Of a stretch of DNA of 64,000 nucleotides, positions 24,650-33,393 are shown one piece after another (the first letter of the stretch is position 1; every line of letters begins with the position of its first letter). The DNA lies in NCBI RefSeq assembly GCF_030123365.1, contig NZ_CP126107.1, positions 5,693,501-5,757,500 on the forward strand. The letters are read 5' to 3'. The position numbers and the translations under genes were made by a program. The DNA comes from Neobacillus sp. SuZ13 (lineage in GTDB: Bacteria > Bacillota > Bacilli > Bacillales > Cytobacillaceae). The notes beneath the pieces are model-generated. The model ran no database searches and was not told the origin of the DNA. It saw nothing but the letters and a program-made list of their open reading frames with translations.

Positions 24650-25414
24650 TTAAAAGATGTTAAAAAAACGCTTCTTTTTAATTCGTTCGGGCACTTCTTT
24701 ATAAACATGACTGCCCTCAATCACTAATTCAGCATTCTCTCGGAATAAATAAACCATCTCAGTCCCGTACTTGGTCTTTATAATGTCGTACGCTTCTCTC
24801 ATCTTAAACGTACGGTTGATTGTATTATGAGCATCCGATGCAATGAAATGAGTAAGGTTCGCATCGATTAATTGGAGGGAAAAACTTTTAATCTTTTTTC
24901 CAAAGTCCCCACAGATACTTGCAGCAGTAACTTGTGTTAATGCTCCCTTTTCCACAAGCTGATAAAGAATTTCAGGACGTTCAATGATTTCCTGGTTCCG
25001 TTCTGGATGAACAATCACCGGAATAAGTCCTTTTGTCTGCAAATCATAAAACAACTTCTCCGTGTATCTCGGGACATGGCCAGACGAAAACTCTACCAAT
25101 ACATATTGTGTGTTATCTATTGGTAGGATTTCGCCTTTTTCATATCCTTCAACCATTTCACCGTAAATTCGAGTTTCTTGGCCTGGAAGGACATTTAAAT
25201 CAATTTTTTCTTCTTGTAAAGCCTGGTTTAGCTCTATGACTCTCTCAATAATGGTTTGTTTTGGATTTTCATAACGGTTGTTCAAATGATGCGGTGTGGC
25301 GACAATCGTATGAATCCCTTGCTCAACAGCCTTCTTGGCCATGTTCACACTTTCCGACAAATCCCTTGCCCCGTCATCTACGCCAGGTAATATATGACTA
25401 TGCAAATCAACCAT
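24650..25414 (-). CDS. PHP-type tyrosine-protein phosphatase (CpsB/YwqE family)
   Basis: A manganese-dependent phosphatase that removes phosphate from the tyrosine kinase of the same operon and so controls chain length and output. The 254-residue protein has the PHP metal-binding motifs VDLHSHILPGVDDGA at the start, TPHHLNNRY, the EFSSGHVPRY region, VIVHPERN and ASDAHN. It lies 88 bases after the kinase gene. The terminal KKKRFFNIF tail is basic. The pair with the kinase is standard for Gram-positive Wzx/Wzy loci. Confidence 0.93.
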   Translation of the reverse strand: MVDLHSHILPGVDDGARDLSESVNMAKKAVEQGIHTIVATPHHLNNRYENPKQTIIERVIELNQALQEEKIDLNVLPGQETRIYGEMVEGYEKGEILPIDNTQYVLVEFSSGHVPRYTEKLFYDLQTKGLIPVIVHPERNQEIIERPEILYQLVEKGALTQVTAASICGDFGKKIKSFSLQLIDANLTHFIASDAHNTINRTFKMREAYDIIKTKYGTEMVYLFRENAELVIEGSHVYKEVPERIKKKRFFNIF

Positions 25415-25502
25415 TGGTCACACACACTTTCCAATTAACTGTTATTTTTCAACGACATTTATCATAGTAACATGGATTAGGGGCGGAATTTGTCGAAATT
25501 TG

Positions 25503-26201
25503 TTACCTAGAACCATAATAATAATAATTTCCATTTTGGACTTCTTTATGATTCAAGACGACACCAAGTAATTTACTTTGCGCATGTTCCAGTAATTCCT
25601 TAGCTTTTTTCGCTTGGTCAATTTCTGTTTTCTCACTATATACAACCATAATTGAACCGTCCACTTGATTCGCAAGAATCTGCGGATCAGCTACCGCTAA
25701 CAATGGCGGGGTATCAAAGATAATATATTCAAATTGAGACTTTGCTTCTTCAATAAATTCTTCCATTGATTTCGAGCTTAATAGTTCAGCAGGATTAGGT
25801 GGAATCGGGCCACTCGTTAGGATATATAAATCTTTTTCCTGTGTTTCAAGAACAGTCTTTTCTAGTGTCTTTTGCTTGGTTAACACCGTTGTAAAACCAA
25901 ATAAGTTATTCATATTAAATGTATGGTGGACAGTTGGTTTACGAAGGTCAGTATCAACTAATAAAACCTTTTTGCCCAACTGTGCAAAAGTAACTGCAAG
26001 GTTAGCTGCTGTCGTCGATTTACCTTCCGCAGGGCCTGATGAAGTAACCATGATCGCTCTTAATTCTTTATCTAAAGAGGAAAACTGGATATTCGTTCGA
26101 ATTGTTCGGTATTGTTCAGAAATAGGTGACTTTGGAGCGAGTGCTGTGACAAGCTTACGGCTTGCGTCTTTACTATTTAGTTTCTTCTTTTTAAGAGCCA
26201 A
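25503..26201 (-). CDS. Tyrosine-protein kinase (CpsD/CapB/YwqD family)
   Basis: The cytoplasmic BY-kinase partner of the membrane modulator next door. Motifs: Walker A SSGPAEGKSTTAANLAV, Walker A' LLVDTDLRKP, Walker B YIIFDTPPLL. The C-terminus NGNYYYYGSR is the tyrosine cluster that is autophosphorylated. The frame is open to GTG 26210, but AAGAGGTG lies 5 bases before the TTG at 26201, which I take as the start. In either case the gene overlaps the end of the modulator gene, showing coupling. Confidence 0.92.
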   Translation of the reverse strand: MALKKKKLNSKDASRKLVTALAPKSPISEQYRTIRTNIQFSSLDKELRAIMVTSSGPAEGKSTTAANLAVTFAQLGKKVLLVDTDLRKPTVHHTFNMNNLFGFTTVLTKQKTLEKTVLETQEKDLYILTSGPIPPNPAELLSSKSMEEFIEEAKSQFEYIIFDTPPLLAVADPQILANQVDGSIMVVYSEKTEIDQAKKAKELLEHAQSKLLGVVLNHKEVQNGNYYYYGSR

Positions 26202-26910
26202 GTGTCTCACCTCTTATTGCAGATTTTCTTTCTTGCATCTTTTGATCATCAATCGTTGCAATAACACCTAAGATTGGAAGACCTAGAAGCTTTTCGATAT
26301 CTTGTTCGTTTTTAATCGTGTTATTAAAGTACTCAAGTAAGAATGCAAGAACGACACCGGCCATTAAACCAACTACAATTGCAATAGCCACATTTATTAA
26401 TGGTCTTGGTTTAATTGGTGAAGGATTTTCAGATACATCAGCTTCAGACAAAATGGTGACATTATTGACATTCATGATTTCGAAAACTTCTTTTTTAAAT
26501 ACTTCCACCGTTTTATTGGCAATTTGCGCAGCTACCTTTGCATCAGCATCCTGAACAGAAACGTTAACAATTTGGGACTCATTTTCGTTTCCCACGGTAA
26601 TCTTTCTTTTTAACTGTGCAGCTGTCATGTTTAAATCAAGTTCTTTAGAAACAATATCTAATATTCTCGGGCTGGTAATGATTATTTTATAGGTATTGAT
26701 TAATTGAAGGTTTGTTTGTACTTCATTCCATGATTGTTCATTTTTCTTTTGGTTCACAAGAATTTGTGTAGAAGCCTGGTAAATCGGGGTTAAGAAATAA
26801 TAACTGACCACTCCACTTATGATGGCAGCAATTACAGTTATCGACACGATTAATACTAATCGTTTTTTCAATGTCTCGAGCAGCTCTTTTAAACTAATAG
26901 TCTCTTCCAT
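26191..26910 (-). CDS. Wzz/YveK-type chain-length modulator and kinase activator
   Basis: A 239-residue inner-membrane protein with two helices (about 18-40, LVLIVSITVIAAIISGVVSY, and 168-190, VAIAIVVGLMAGVVLAFLLE) that enclose an external Wzz domain, and a short cytoplasmic tail that activates the kinase. The start MEETISLKELLETLKKR is typical. The proline-rich NPSPIKPRPL before the second helix is the family motif. It is the first gene of the EPS operon, and the promoter region with paired repeats is directly upstream. Confidence 0.93.
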   Translation of the reverse strand: MEETISLKELLETLKKRLVLIVSITVIAAIISGVVSYYFLTPIYQASTQILVNQKKNEQSWNEVQTNLQLINTYKIIITSPRILDIVSKELDLNMTAAQLKRKITVGNENESQIVNVSVQDADAKVAAQIANKTVEVFKKEVFEIMNVNNVTILSEADVSENPSPIKPRPLINVAIAIVVGLMAGVVLAFLLEYFNNTIKNEQDIEKLLGLPILGVIATIDDQKMQERKSAIRGETLGS

Positions 26911-26927
26911 TTCGTCCTCCTAAAAGT

Positions 26928-26973
26928 TTGTTACAAAACATTTTCTATTATATCACATTTATTACAAAACATT
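26928..26973 (-). promoter_or_regulatory. EPS operon promoter with two 15-bp direct repeats
   Basis: TTGTTACAAAACATT (26928-26942) and TTATTACAAAACATT (26959-26973), on the plus strand, are 14/15 identical and start 31 bp apart, i.e. on the same helix face. Between them a perfect TATAAT lies on the minus strand at 26952-26947. There is no good -35 box. This layout suits an operator for a regulator that binds both sides of the -10 box. Confidence 0.6.
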
Positions 26974-27128
26974 GACTATCATATCATAATTTGTCAGTTA
27001 TTTTGTTTTGTTGTCTAATTAATTATTACTCTATCTATTAAACACCTTTTTTACATAAATATGAAGAGAAAATATATAATTGGTAGCAATTTCAATACAA
27101 GCATTTCCTAATTCCTGATTCAAAAGGA

Positions 27129-27152
27129 CTAGAAAGCGTTATCATTTTCTAG
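27129..27152 (-). terminator. Weak terminator after the CBO0543 pair
   Basis: CTAGAAA and TTTCTAG form a 7-bp stem around a 10-base loop, followed on the minus strand by TCCTTTTGA. Confidence 0.4.
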
Positions 27153-27183
27153 CTCTAAAGAAACACACTCTTCCCCTCACTCA

Positions 27184-27660
27184 TTAATCCAATTCCTTTA
27201 AAATCCCCCTGAAAAACCACAGACAAAATCCACGTGTCATCATAAAAGTTAGAAACAGTGAACTCCATGTCCAATACCAGGTCCAGTGGTGATACTCTAT
27301 TAAATCCGTATATTTTTCAATCACTACCTCTGGTAATGTCAGTACCGTGCAATAGGCACTATAGTAAAGAAACTTTACGACCTTTTTGTAGGAGTGTGGA
27401 TAAAATACATTAAAGATGGCAGTGACTGTTGGATAGACAAAGAATTCATACGTGAAGCTCGCACGGTTGACATCAGCGAAGAGCCTAACAGGATAGGAAA
27501 TAAGATCAAACTGGACCACTAATAGGCCAAAAATCCATGTGATCGCCTGTGCAAATAAAAAGACAGTCACGGCTAAACGAATTTTATTTTTTGGAATGAG
27601 AAAAAGCAGTCCTACTGCCAACAGCCAAACCCCGAGTAGTATCCACCATTCCAGTTTCAT
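27184..27660 (-). CDS. CBO0543-type multi-helix membrane protein
   Basis: A 158-residue membrane protein with about five helices, e.g. WWILLGVWLLAVGLLFLIP at the start, aromatic-rich loops and the WTWYWTWSSLFLTFMM segment near the end. It matches the layout of the CBO0543 family, a set of uncharacterised proteins common in Bacillus and Clostridium. Its start overlaps the stop of the next paralogue by 4 bases, so the two are co-translated. Function unknown. Confidence 0.72.
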   Translation of the reverse strand: MKLEWWILLGVWLLAVGLLFLIPKNKIRLAVTVFLFAQAITWIFGLLVVQFDLISYPVRLFADVNRASFTYEFFVYPTVTAIFNVFYPHSYKKVVKFLYYSAYCTVLTLPEVVIEKYTDLIEYHHWTWYWTWSSLFLTFMMTRGFCLWFFRGILKELD

Positions 27661-28151
27661 TCAGCTGCCTCCTGTTCGATTCGAAAAAGCTCCTTGTTTT
27701 TAAAAATCCATTGATAAATCAAGTTTGTGACTGCAAAGATACAAAAGAAATCGATCCATGTAAAATACCAGGCATAGTGGACGTATTCCACCAGATTTGT
27801 ATATTTCACCAGGATGACATCATAAACCGTGATGAAGGAAATCCAAACGGATAGATAGATCAATCGAGTTTTAAATGAACGTTTTGGCTCATAGGCGATA
27901 TATAACCCACAAAGGAGCGGGTAAAAGAAATACTCTGTTGTAATCAGCAAGTCTGTTGCTTTCGGAAATTCACGAACCGGAAAGGCAAGCAGGTTGAATT
28001 CGACATGCACCAGCGAATTTATCCATAAAAGTGCCTGACAAGTAAGGAGAGAAAATAGTAATTTTCTGTATTGGTTTTTCGGCGTTAAGAACATATAGGC
28101 CACCACACCACTGACCCACATAGCCATAATAAATATGTAATCTACTGACAT
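27657..28151 (-). CDS. CBO0543-type multi-helix membrane protein
   Basis: A 164-residue paralogue of the gene that follows it. It has the same plan: an initial helix (YIFIMAMWVSGVVAYMFLTP), a KN(Q/K)YR basic turn, FNLLAFPVREFP matching FDLISYPVRLFA in the neighbour, and YAWYFTWIDFFCIFAVT near the end. The two are a tandem duplication with translational overlap. No function is known. Confidence 0.72.
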   Translation of the reverse strand: MSVDYIFIMAMWVSGVVAYMFLTPKNQYRKLLFSLLTCQALLWINSLVHVEFNLLAFPVREFPKATDLLITTEYFFYPLLCGLYIAYEPKRSFKTRLIYLSVWISFITVYDVILVKYTNLVEYVHYAWYFTWIDFFCIFAVTNLIYQWIFKNKELFRIEQEAAE

Positions 28152-28209
28152 ATTGAGGACTCTCCTATACTGGCTACTGCTTACGATTAGAGGTTGTAGA
28201 ACTTCTCAA

Positions 28210-28716
28210 CTACTTTAGTAATATGTCAAAGAAGCGAAGCATAAACACAATAATAACAACTGAGATGGGGTAGGTTAGTAACGGCCTTGTATAATGGAGG
28301 CGTATCATCACATACATAATGGTATAAAAGAATGGCTCCATCCAATACGCATAGCCATTATTTAGAATCAGCAGATGCATTTTATAAAAAGGATATTCGA
28401 CAATCAGCGAACCCACGACCCACTTCATAATATATAGAGCTTGCTTACTCCTTGGTTTTGAATAGGGGTAATGGCTTAGGTAGAGCAAGACCAATGCAGG
28501 AAGGTTGATAAAGGTAAAAACTACATCCACCATAGTATGAGATTTTGGAAATACCTCCGGGCTATGTTTCCAAAGCATATGATCTTTACAGAGGAGATTG
28601 TAAAGCAGGTTACAGGTGCTTACATAAAACATGGTGAGGATATATTTTTGCCAATGCCGCCAATCACCCTTCCAAAACGCCATACCTATTAGGATTACGG
28701 TTAACAATGCATACAT
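28210..28716 (-). CDS. CBO0543-type multi-helix membrane protein
   Basis: A 168-residue membrane protein with four to five helices and many aromatic and His residues (WRHWQKYILTMFYVSTCNLLY, YPFYKMHLLILNNGYAYWMEP). The spacing of helices and the EYPFYK and MEPFFY segments resemble the other CBO0543-type proteins here, but it is the most divergent of the three. It is 58 bases upstream of the tandem pair on the same strand and probably co-transcribed. Confidence 0.65.
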   Translation of the reverse strand: MYALLTVILIGMAFWKGDWRHWQKYILTMFYVSTCNLLYNLLCKDHMLWKHSPEVFPKSHTMVDVVFTFINLPALVLLYLSHYPYSKPRSKQALYIMKWVVGSLIVEYPFYKMHLLILNNGYAYWMEPFFYTIMYVMIRLHYTRPLLTYPISVVIIVFMLRFFDILLK

Positions 28717-28863
28717 AGTACTCCTCCCACACTGGTGAGATGACCATAAGCGCTAATTGGCCGATCACTCGCCCCTATCCATCCTTGAACATATATATTT
28801 TTAATTAAAAGTATTTTTCCCTAACGCTAGAAAAATAACCGAAATATGGTTGAAGTCATAGTA

Positions 28864-28891
28864 AAAGGCTGACTCCTAGTTGAGTCAGCCC
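28864..28891 (-). terminator. Terminator of the repeat-protein gene
   Basis: GGCTGACTC and GAGTCAGCC form a perfect 9-bp stem with a 6-base loop. TTTTA follows on the minus strand. It lies just after the stop at 28898. Confidence 0.85.
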
Positions 28892-28897
28892 TCTTGT

Positions 28898-31792
28898 TTA
28901 TTTTACCTTAACACCACTGGAGTTAAAGTAATATCTTTTACCGCCAATCGTTTCCCAGCCCGTTTGCATTACTCCACTGATGTTGAAGTAATACTTTTTG
29001 GTGCCAAGTTTTAACCAGCCAGTTTTCATGGTGCCGTCGCTGTTGAAGTAGTACTTCTTGGTGCCGAGTTTCAACCAGCCCGTCTTCATGGTGCCGTCGC
29101 TGTTGAAGTAGTACTTTTTGGTGCCGAGTTTCAGCCAGCCTGTTTTCATTGTGCCGTCGCTGTTGAAGTAGTACTTCTTGGTGCCGAGTTTCAGCCAGCC
29201 TGTTTTCATCGTGCCGTCGCTGTTGAAGTAGTACTTTTTACCGCTAAGAGTGGCCCAACCAGTTTTCATCGTGCCGTCACTGTTGAAGTAGTATTTCTTG
29301 CCGCTAAGTGTAGCCCAACCGGTTTTCATGGTACCGTCGCTGTTGAAGTAGTACTTCTTGCTGCTTAGTGCGATCCAGCCAGTTTTCATGGTGCCATCGC
29401 TAGCAAAGTAATACTTTTTCGTGCCTATTTGCACGATGCCCGTACGGCGCACTCCATCCGATCCAAAGTAGTACTTTTTCAAATTGAGTGTTAACCAGTA
29501 CGTTTGCATTTCACCGTTTTTATTAAAGTAATACACCTTCGAGCTGATGGTTCGGAAGCTATTTGTTCTCAATTTGCCATCTGTTTCAAAGTAGTAGCGT
29601 TTGCCGTTCAATGACAGCCAGCCTACGGTCATTTTTCCGGTTGTTGAATGGAAGTAGTATTTGCTGCCATTGGCATCGACATACCAGCCGATTGGCGATT
29701 TTACCACCTTAACCACCATTTCACTCATGTTCCCATGTTGATCTATCGCCTGGATAAACACTGAATTATTTACCGGCTGCTTGGGAATAGTGATAGAAAA
29801 GTGACCGTTATCGTCTGACTCCCCGGTATAGGTTTGATCTAATATGATTACATTTACGGTAACGTTTGGCTCCGTGATGCCTGTTACAGCGGTCGAAAAG
29901 ATATTGATGTCATCCACTGTTGGTGCGGGTGGCGGCGTTGTATCAATTTCTAAAACTTCGACGGTTTTGCTGCTTGTATTGCCTGCGTTGTCGATTGCTT
30001 GGACCTCAAGGATGGTGCCCTTTGTTTGTGCAGGAATCGTGATGTTGAATGTTCCGTTGTCTACTGCAACACCCGTTGCGATGATTTCACTGTTTTTCAC
30101 TACCTGAATGGTTGCACCAGGTTCAGACGTCCCCTTTACTGTTGGGTTCGTCGTTGTTGGTGGAAAAACGAAGTCTAATGTAAGCACTGGTGCTGTTTTA
30201 TCTTTTACTGTTATCGTTAACTCGTCACTGCGATTGTTTGCAGGATCGATTGCTGTGACAACCACTTGTGTACCCGCTTTGATTGGCGTAGACCAATTAA
30301 GAGTGAACACACCATCTGTGCCAGCTGTCGCTGTGCTGATAATCTTGCCTTCGGCTTGCATTTCCACTGTTGTTCCTGGCTCAACCTTTCCTGAAATCAT
30401 TATGGTTTGATCAGTCAGCTCTTCATTGATTTCAAGTTTAGCTGGCAGCGTTCCATCTAAGACGATTGCTTTTGCCGGTTGACTTACATTTTTGGCTGCA
30501 TCTGTGGCTGTTAGTTCGATGAGTGTTCCCACCGTTTGTTTACTGATTGGAATGCTGAAGTTTCCATTGTTATCAGATGTCCTTGTTAATTCTGTGTCGT
30601 TTATTTTTAGAGTAACGAGGGCATTCGCTTCGGATGTACCGCTTACCACTTCGCTTTGATCTGTCACTGGATTAATTTGCGGCATTTCTGGTGCGGTTTC
30701 ATCTTGAACGATGATGCTTGTTTCACTTGTACGCTTATAGCTGTCTGTTACGCTGATTGTAAGATTCGTTCCCCCAGTTTGGACGGGGATTGGAATTTCG
30801 AACGTACCGTCTGCTTTGGTGCTCCCTTCTGCAATGAAGGTACCATTTTTCAATACGTTGACTGTTGCTTCAGCATCTGTGGTTCCTTTGACCATTGCTG
30901 AGCTGTCAGAAATCGGCTTAACCTGTGGGGCTAACATTGCACCCATCGGAAAGCCATTGGCAAAAGGCTTATAGGCGTATGGCTGATAATTGAGTCTATC
31001 CCCATAACCAAGATCACTGCCATCATAAACGGAACGGTTCACTAACGTTGAATCGGTGGTACCCCAATAGTTATTGGTACCATCTGCTGCCCATCCTGGT
31101 GATGGCCCATCGAGTTTCACCGCAAGCCGATTCGTACCGAAAAAATTGTTTTCGGTAATCGTCATTGGTGCCGTACTTGTATCCCTGCGGCTAAGCTTAA
31201 CATCCGTATAGCCAGAGCCGTCATTGATAAACGTATTTCCTTTTACGCTCAAGTTCCCTGGTTTAAGTCCTGTAGAGGTAAAACCGATTTTCGCTTGGTC
31301 GTGAAAGAAACTATTTTCAATTGTTGCAAAGGTGCCACTTAGTGAGAGATTTGCCTTTGAAAATTCACTATTTGTCACTGTCACCTGTAAGTCTTGAATG
31401 TCCATGTTGGCATTGCTGACCACGGTATGGTCCAACTGAATGGCCGCCTCTTTGGTCCATGTCGTCCAGGCACTAATATACATACCTTGCATTTTAATCG
31501 GCTCTGCCGCTGTTCCAAGAGCCCTCAGCTTCCCATACACAGTGAACCCATTTCCAGTCCCGGGCTTACTGATTAACTCGACCCCCGGCTCAATTGTTAG
31601 GGTCGCATATTTGCCAATCTGCACCCATGCATTAATATAATACGGGGATCCCTCCTTTTTGAACACTGTATCTTCCGTAATATAATTTGTGATAACCGTG
31701 CCTTCCGCAAAGACCGGCGTATGACCCCAGGCCAGCAACACCAGCAGAGGAAGTGCCGCACTTAGCGCCACACGCTGCAGTAACTTTCTCAT
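28898..31792 (-). CDS. Large secreted wall-binding protein: beta-helix, Ig-like and glucan-binding repeats
   Basis: A 964-residue secreted protein. Residues 1-29 are a signal peptide (ending VFAEG). About 30-280 form a right-handed beta-helix-like region with repeated N-x-F short strands, followed by NNYWGT and NYQPYA as in parallel beta-helix proteins. About 285-690 hold five to six bacterial Ig-like domains of roughly 80 residues (each with DGTFxIxI and VTVxDxTAP-type joins). From about 695 to the end are 13 repeats of about 20 residues with the core KKYYFNSDGTMKTGW, the choline/glucan-binding repeat type. Such repeats usually bind wall or EPS carbohydrates. It probably works at the surface, perhaps on the matrix made by the adjacent EPS operon. 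No catalytic residues are assignable. Confidence 0.85.
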   Translation of the reverse strand: MRKLLQRVALSAALPLLVLLAWGHTPVFAEGTVITNYITEDTVFKKEGSPYYINAWVQIGKYATLTIEPGVELISKPGTGNGFTVYGKLRALGTAAEPIKMQGMYISAWTTWTKEAAIQLDHTVVSNANMDIQDLQVTVTNSEFSKANLSLSGTFATIENSFFHDQAKIGFTSTGLKPGNLSVKGNTFINDGSGYTDVKLSRRDTSTAPMTITENNFFGTNRLAVKLDGPSPGWAADGTNNYWGTTDSTLVNRSVYDGSDLGYGDRLNYQPYAYKPFANGFPMGAMLAPQVKPISDSSAMVKGTTDAEATVNVLKNGTFIAEGSTKADGTFEIPIPVQTGGTNLTISVTDSYKRTSETSIIVQDETAPEMPQINPVTDQSEVVSGTSEANALVTLKINDTELTRTSDNNGNFSIPISKQTVGTLIELTATDAAKNVSQPAKAIVLDGTLPAKLEINEELTDQTIMISGKVEPGTTVEMQAEGKIISTATAGTDGVFTLNWSTPIKAGTQVVVTAIDPANNRSDELTITVKDKTAPVLTLDFVFPPTTTNPTVKGTSEPGATIQVVKNSEIIATGVAVDNGTFNITIPAQTKGTILEVQAIDNAGNTSSKTVEVLEIDTTPPPAPTVDDINIFSTAVTGITEPNVTVNVIILDQTYTGESDDNGHFSITIPKQPVNNSVFIQAIDQHGNMSEMVVKVVKSPIGWYVDANGSKYYFHSTTGKMTVGWLSLNGKRYYFETDGKLRTNSFRTISSKVYYFNKNGEMQTYWLTLNLKKYYFGSDGVRRTGIVQIGTKKYYFASDGTMKTGWIALSSKKYYFNSDGTMKTGWATLSGKKYYFNSDGTMKTGWATLSGKKYYFNSDGTMKTGWLKLGTKKYYFNSDGTMKTGWLKLGTKKYYFNSDGTMKTGWLKLGTKKYYFNSDGTMKTGWLKLGTKKYYFNISGVMQTGWETIGGKRYYFNSSGVKVK
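28905..29690. repeat. Tandem 60-bp coding repeats
   Basis: Thirteen 60-66 bp units encode the C-terminal binding repeats. The middle units are almost identical at DNA level (three consecutive ones differ by only a few bases), which points to recent amplification by slippage or recombination. The outer units have diverged. Confidence 0.85.
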
Positions 31793-31867
31793 CTCTTTTC
31801 CCCTTTTAATAGTCTCTTAGTTTTACTATCATAATCTATTTTAAAATATTGTTATATAGGCCAATTT

Positions 31868-32470
31868 GTGGAATTTGGGTTGTTCATTGAAAACGTTAAC
31901 AATATTAATAACTATATAATAGATGGAACTAGGTTTTTGAGGGTGCCAGGGGGACGGATCTTGTGGCACACCGCTGGGATGTGGATTCCGTCAGTTTGGA
32001 CTGGAATTTCGCTAAACTGTGGCTGGATTTCGCCAATTTCAGGAGTTATTTCGCCAAACTGCGGCGGGATTTCGCCGACTTTGACTACTATTTCGCCAAA
32101 CCCATTTTTTGTATGCAGGGATATTTGTTGCTCTACTTTCAGTACCTTAGATAATATAGGTGTTCAACTTTCGGCGTGGAACTATCTAAAACCGGTAACA
32201 CCTGTTATTCCATCCTACATACCTTTTGATTTTGCACTTATGCCAGTAGTTGTTATGTTTTTAATACAATACTTTTATAATAGGAATCCTTGGATTATAG
32301 GACTAATTTTTGGGGTTCTTACTGCTTTTGTGGGTGAACCAATTTTTAAACTTCTTAATATTTATAATCCAACGAATTGGAAATTTATTTATTCCATACC
32401 GTTTTATACGCTAATTTACTTTCTAGCACACAAATTAGCAGCTAGGGATAAATTTAATAAACTTAAATGA
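31868..32470 (+). pseudogene. CBO0543-type gene remnant joined to a 21-bp repeat array
   Basis: The open frame gives 200 residues, but only the last 95 or so (from about LSAWNYLKPV, with IIGLIFGVLTAFVGEPIFKL) look like a real membrane protein of the CBO0543 type. The first half is the translation of a 21-bp repeat array (heptads ISPNCGG, ISPTLTT and so on) and of the GGGGAC-type element. The original 5' end is therefore missing or replaced. I treat it as a truncated gene; expression from the fused frame cannot be excluded. Confidence 0.6.
31984..32109. repeat. 21-bp tandem array, motif ATTTCGCCAAA (six units)
   Basis: Units begin at 31984, 32005, 32026, 32047, 32068 and 32089, an exact 21-bp step. 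Each starts (G/T/A)ATTTCGCC(A)A or a variant, followed by a variable 10-base part. The 40 bases before it (31945-31983) are similar to those before the shorter array at 33152. Confidence 0.85.
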
Positions 32471-32486
32471 TAATATCCTTGTTACA

Positions 32487-32571
32487 TGATCCAACTTACT
32501 TTAGTTTTTAAAAAAATAAAGCTACCCAATGGCAGCTTGATGTTCAACTATTGTACCCGGTATTTAAGTAA
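32487..32571. repeat. Dispersed ~100-bp repeat, copy 1
   Basis: Left part CTTACTTTAGTTTTTAAAAA, central hairpin AAGCT-ACCCAATGGC-AGCTT, right part ACCCGGTATTTAAGTAAC. The middle 38 bases are identical to the copy at 35331. It overlaps the end of the following minus-strand gene. Confidence 0.7.
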
Positions 32572-33034
32572 CCTTTTTTACGCCAATAAGTCCCTCTTGC
32601 CACATTTGATAAATATAAAGGGTGATTGAGATTATTGTCATTATTAATATCCCTTCAATCGGCGATAAATTTCCTGCACTGGTTGTAATGTCGAGTTTTT
32701 TCCATAAAGCCCTGAAACCAAATGAATAGATACAATCTACAATCAAATTAACAACAATGTAAATCCAAAATTTACGAAATGTAAAATAAAATATCCATAT
32801 GGTCCCAACCAAAAAAACACCATAAACTGTATGTGTTTGTGCAACTTTATCCCAAGAAAAAAGAGTTTCTTTATACTTCCACCAATCATACGTCCAAGCA
32901 ACTTGGTACATTATTGTATTTATCACCGTTGCAAATAAGGCAACAGGCATATATCTACGAAGAGCAGAGTTGTTCAAAAAGAATAAAGAAAGCCAGGGTA
33001 ATAAAAAGAAAGCCCATAAAACTAGTTTTATCAT
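32564..33034 (-). CDS. Multi-helix membrane protein, probably CBO0543-related
   Basis: A 156-residue membrane protein with about five helices (LVLWAFFLLPWLSLFF, YMPVALFATVINTIMYQ, TVYGVFLVGTIWIFYFTF, IYIVVNLIVDCIYSFG, GILIMTIISITLYIYQM). A WDWxKYKETLFSWDK-like element before the third helix resembles the WYFEKNQLEW segment of the paralogue at 44865. Function unknown. Its last codons fall inside a dispersed repeat copy. Confidence 0.62.
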   Translation of the reverse strand: MIKLVLWAFFLLPWLSLFFLNNSALRRYMPVALFATVINTIMYQVAWTYDWWKYKETLFSWDKVAQTHTVYGVFLVGTIWIFYFTFRKFWIYIVVNLIVDCIYSFGFRALWKKLDITTSAGNLSPIEGILIMTIISITLYIYQMWQEGLIGVKKVT

Positions 33035-33115
33035 ATATAGTCTCCTTTTATTTTTATCTTATTATAGTCTTCTCAAAATTCCCTTTAACCATCCATTTAT
33101 TCAACGATTCTGACC

Positions 33116-33214
33116 ATGGGGACGGTCCTGGTGGTACATCGCTGAGGTGTGGATTCCGCCAATTTAGACTGGGATTTCGCTAAACAATTGCGGGATTTCG
33201 CCAAACCCCTTTTT
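33116..33214. repeat. Short copy of the 21-bp array with its header
   Basis: A GGGGACGGT header is followed by units starting at 33152, 33173 and 33194 (exact 21-bp step), with the motif GATTTCGC(C/T)AAA. Header and first units are clearly related to 31945-32046. Confidence 0.8.
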
Positions 33215-33286
33215 AGTTACCTTCCTTAATGGATCCGAGCCTAACCAAACTCAGTGGAAAGAATCTATTTATACCTTTGAAATAGC

Positions 33287-33318
33287 AAAAACCCCCCCTC
33301 AGATTTAGGAGGGGGGAT
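33287..33318 (-). terminator. Terminator of the lipoprotein gene
   Basis: On the minus strand CCCCCCTC and GAGGGGGG form an 8-bp GC-only stem with an 8-base loop, followed by TTTTTGC. Confidence 0.85.
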
Positions 33319-33393
33319 CTAATTTAAGCAAGCCATCATGCCAGTACCATTAGCTTATAGATATTTTCAAAATGGATGAGCAGGATACACCCA

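Noticed and set aside
31868..32154. N-terminal heptad-repeat domain of a real protein
   Set aside because: The heptads follow directly from the 21-bp DNA array, which also occurs outside any ORF at 33152. I therefore treat the reading as accidental, though expression is not excluded.
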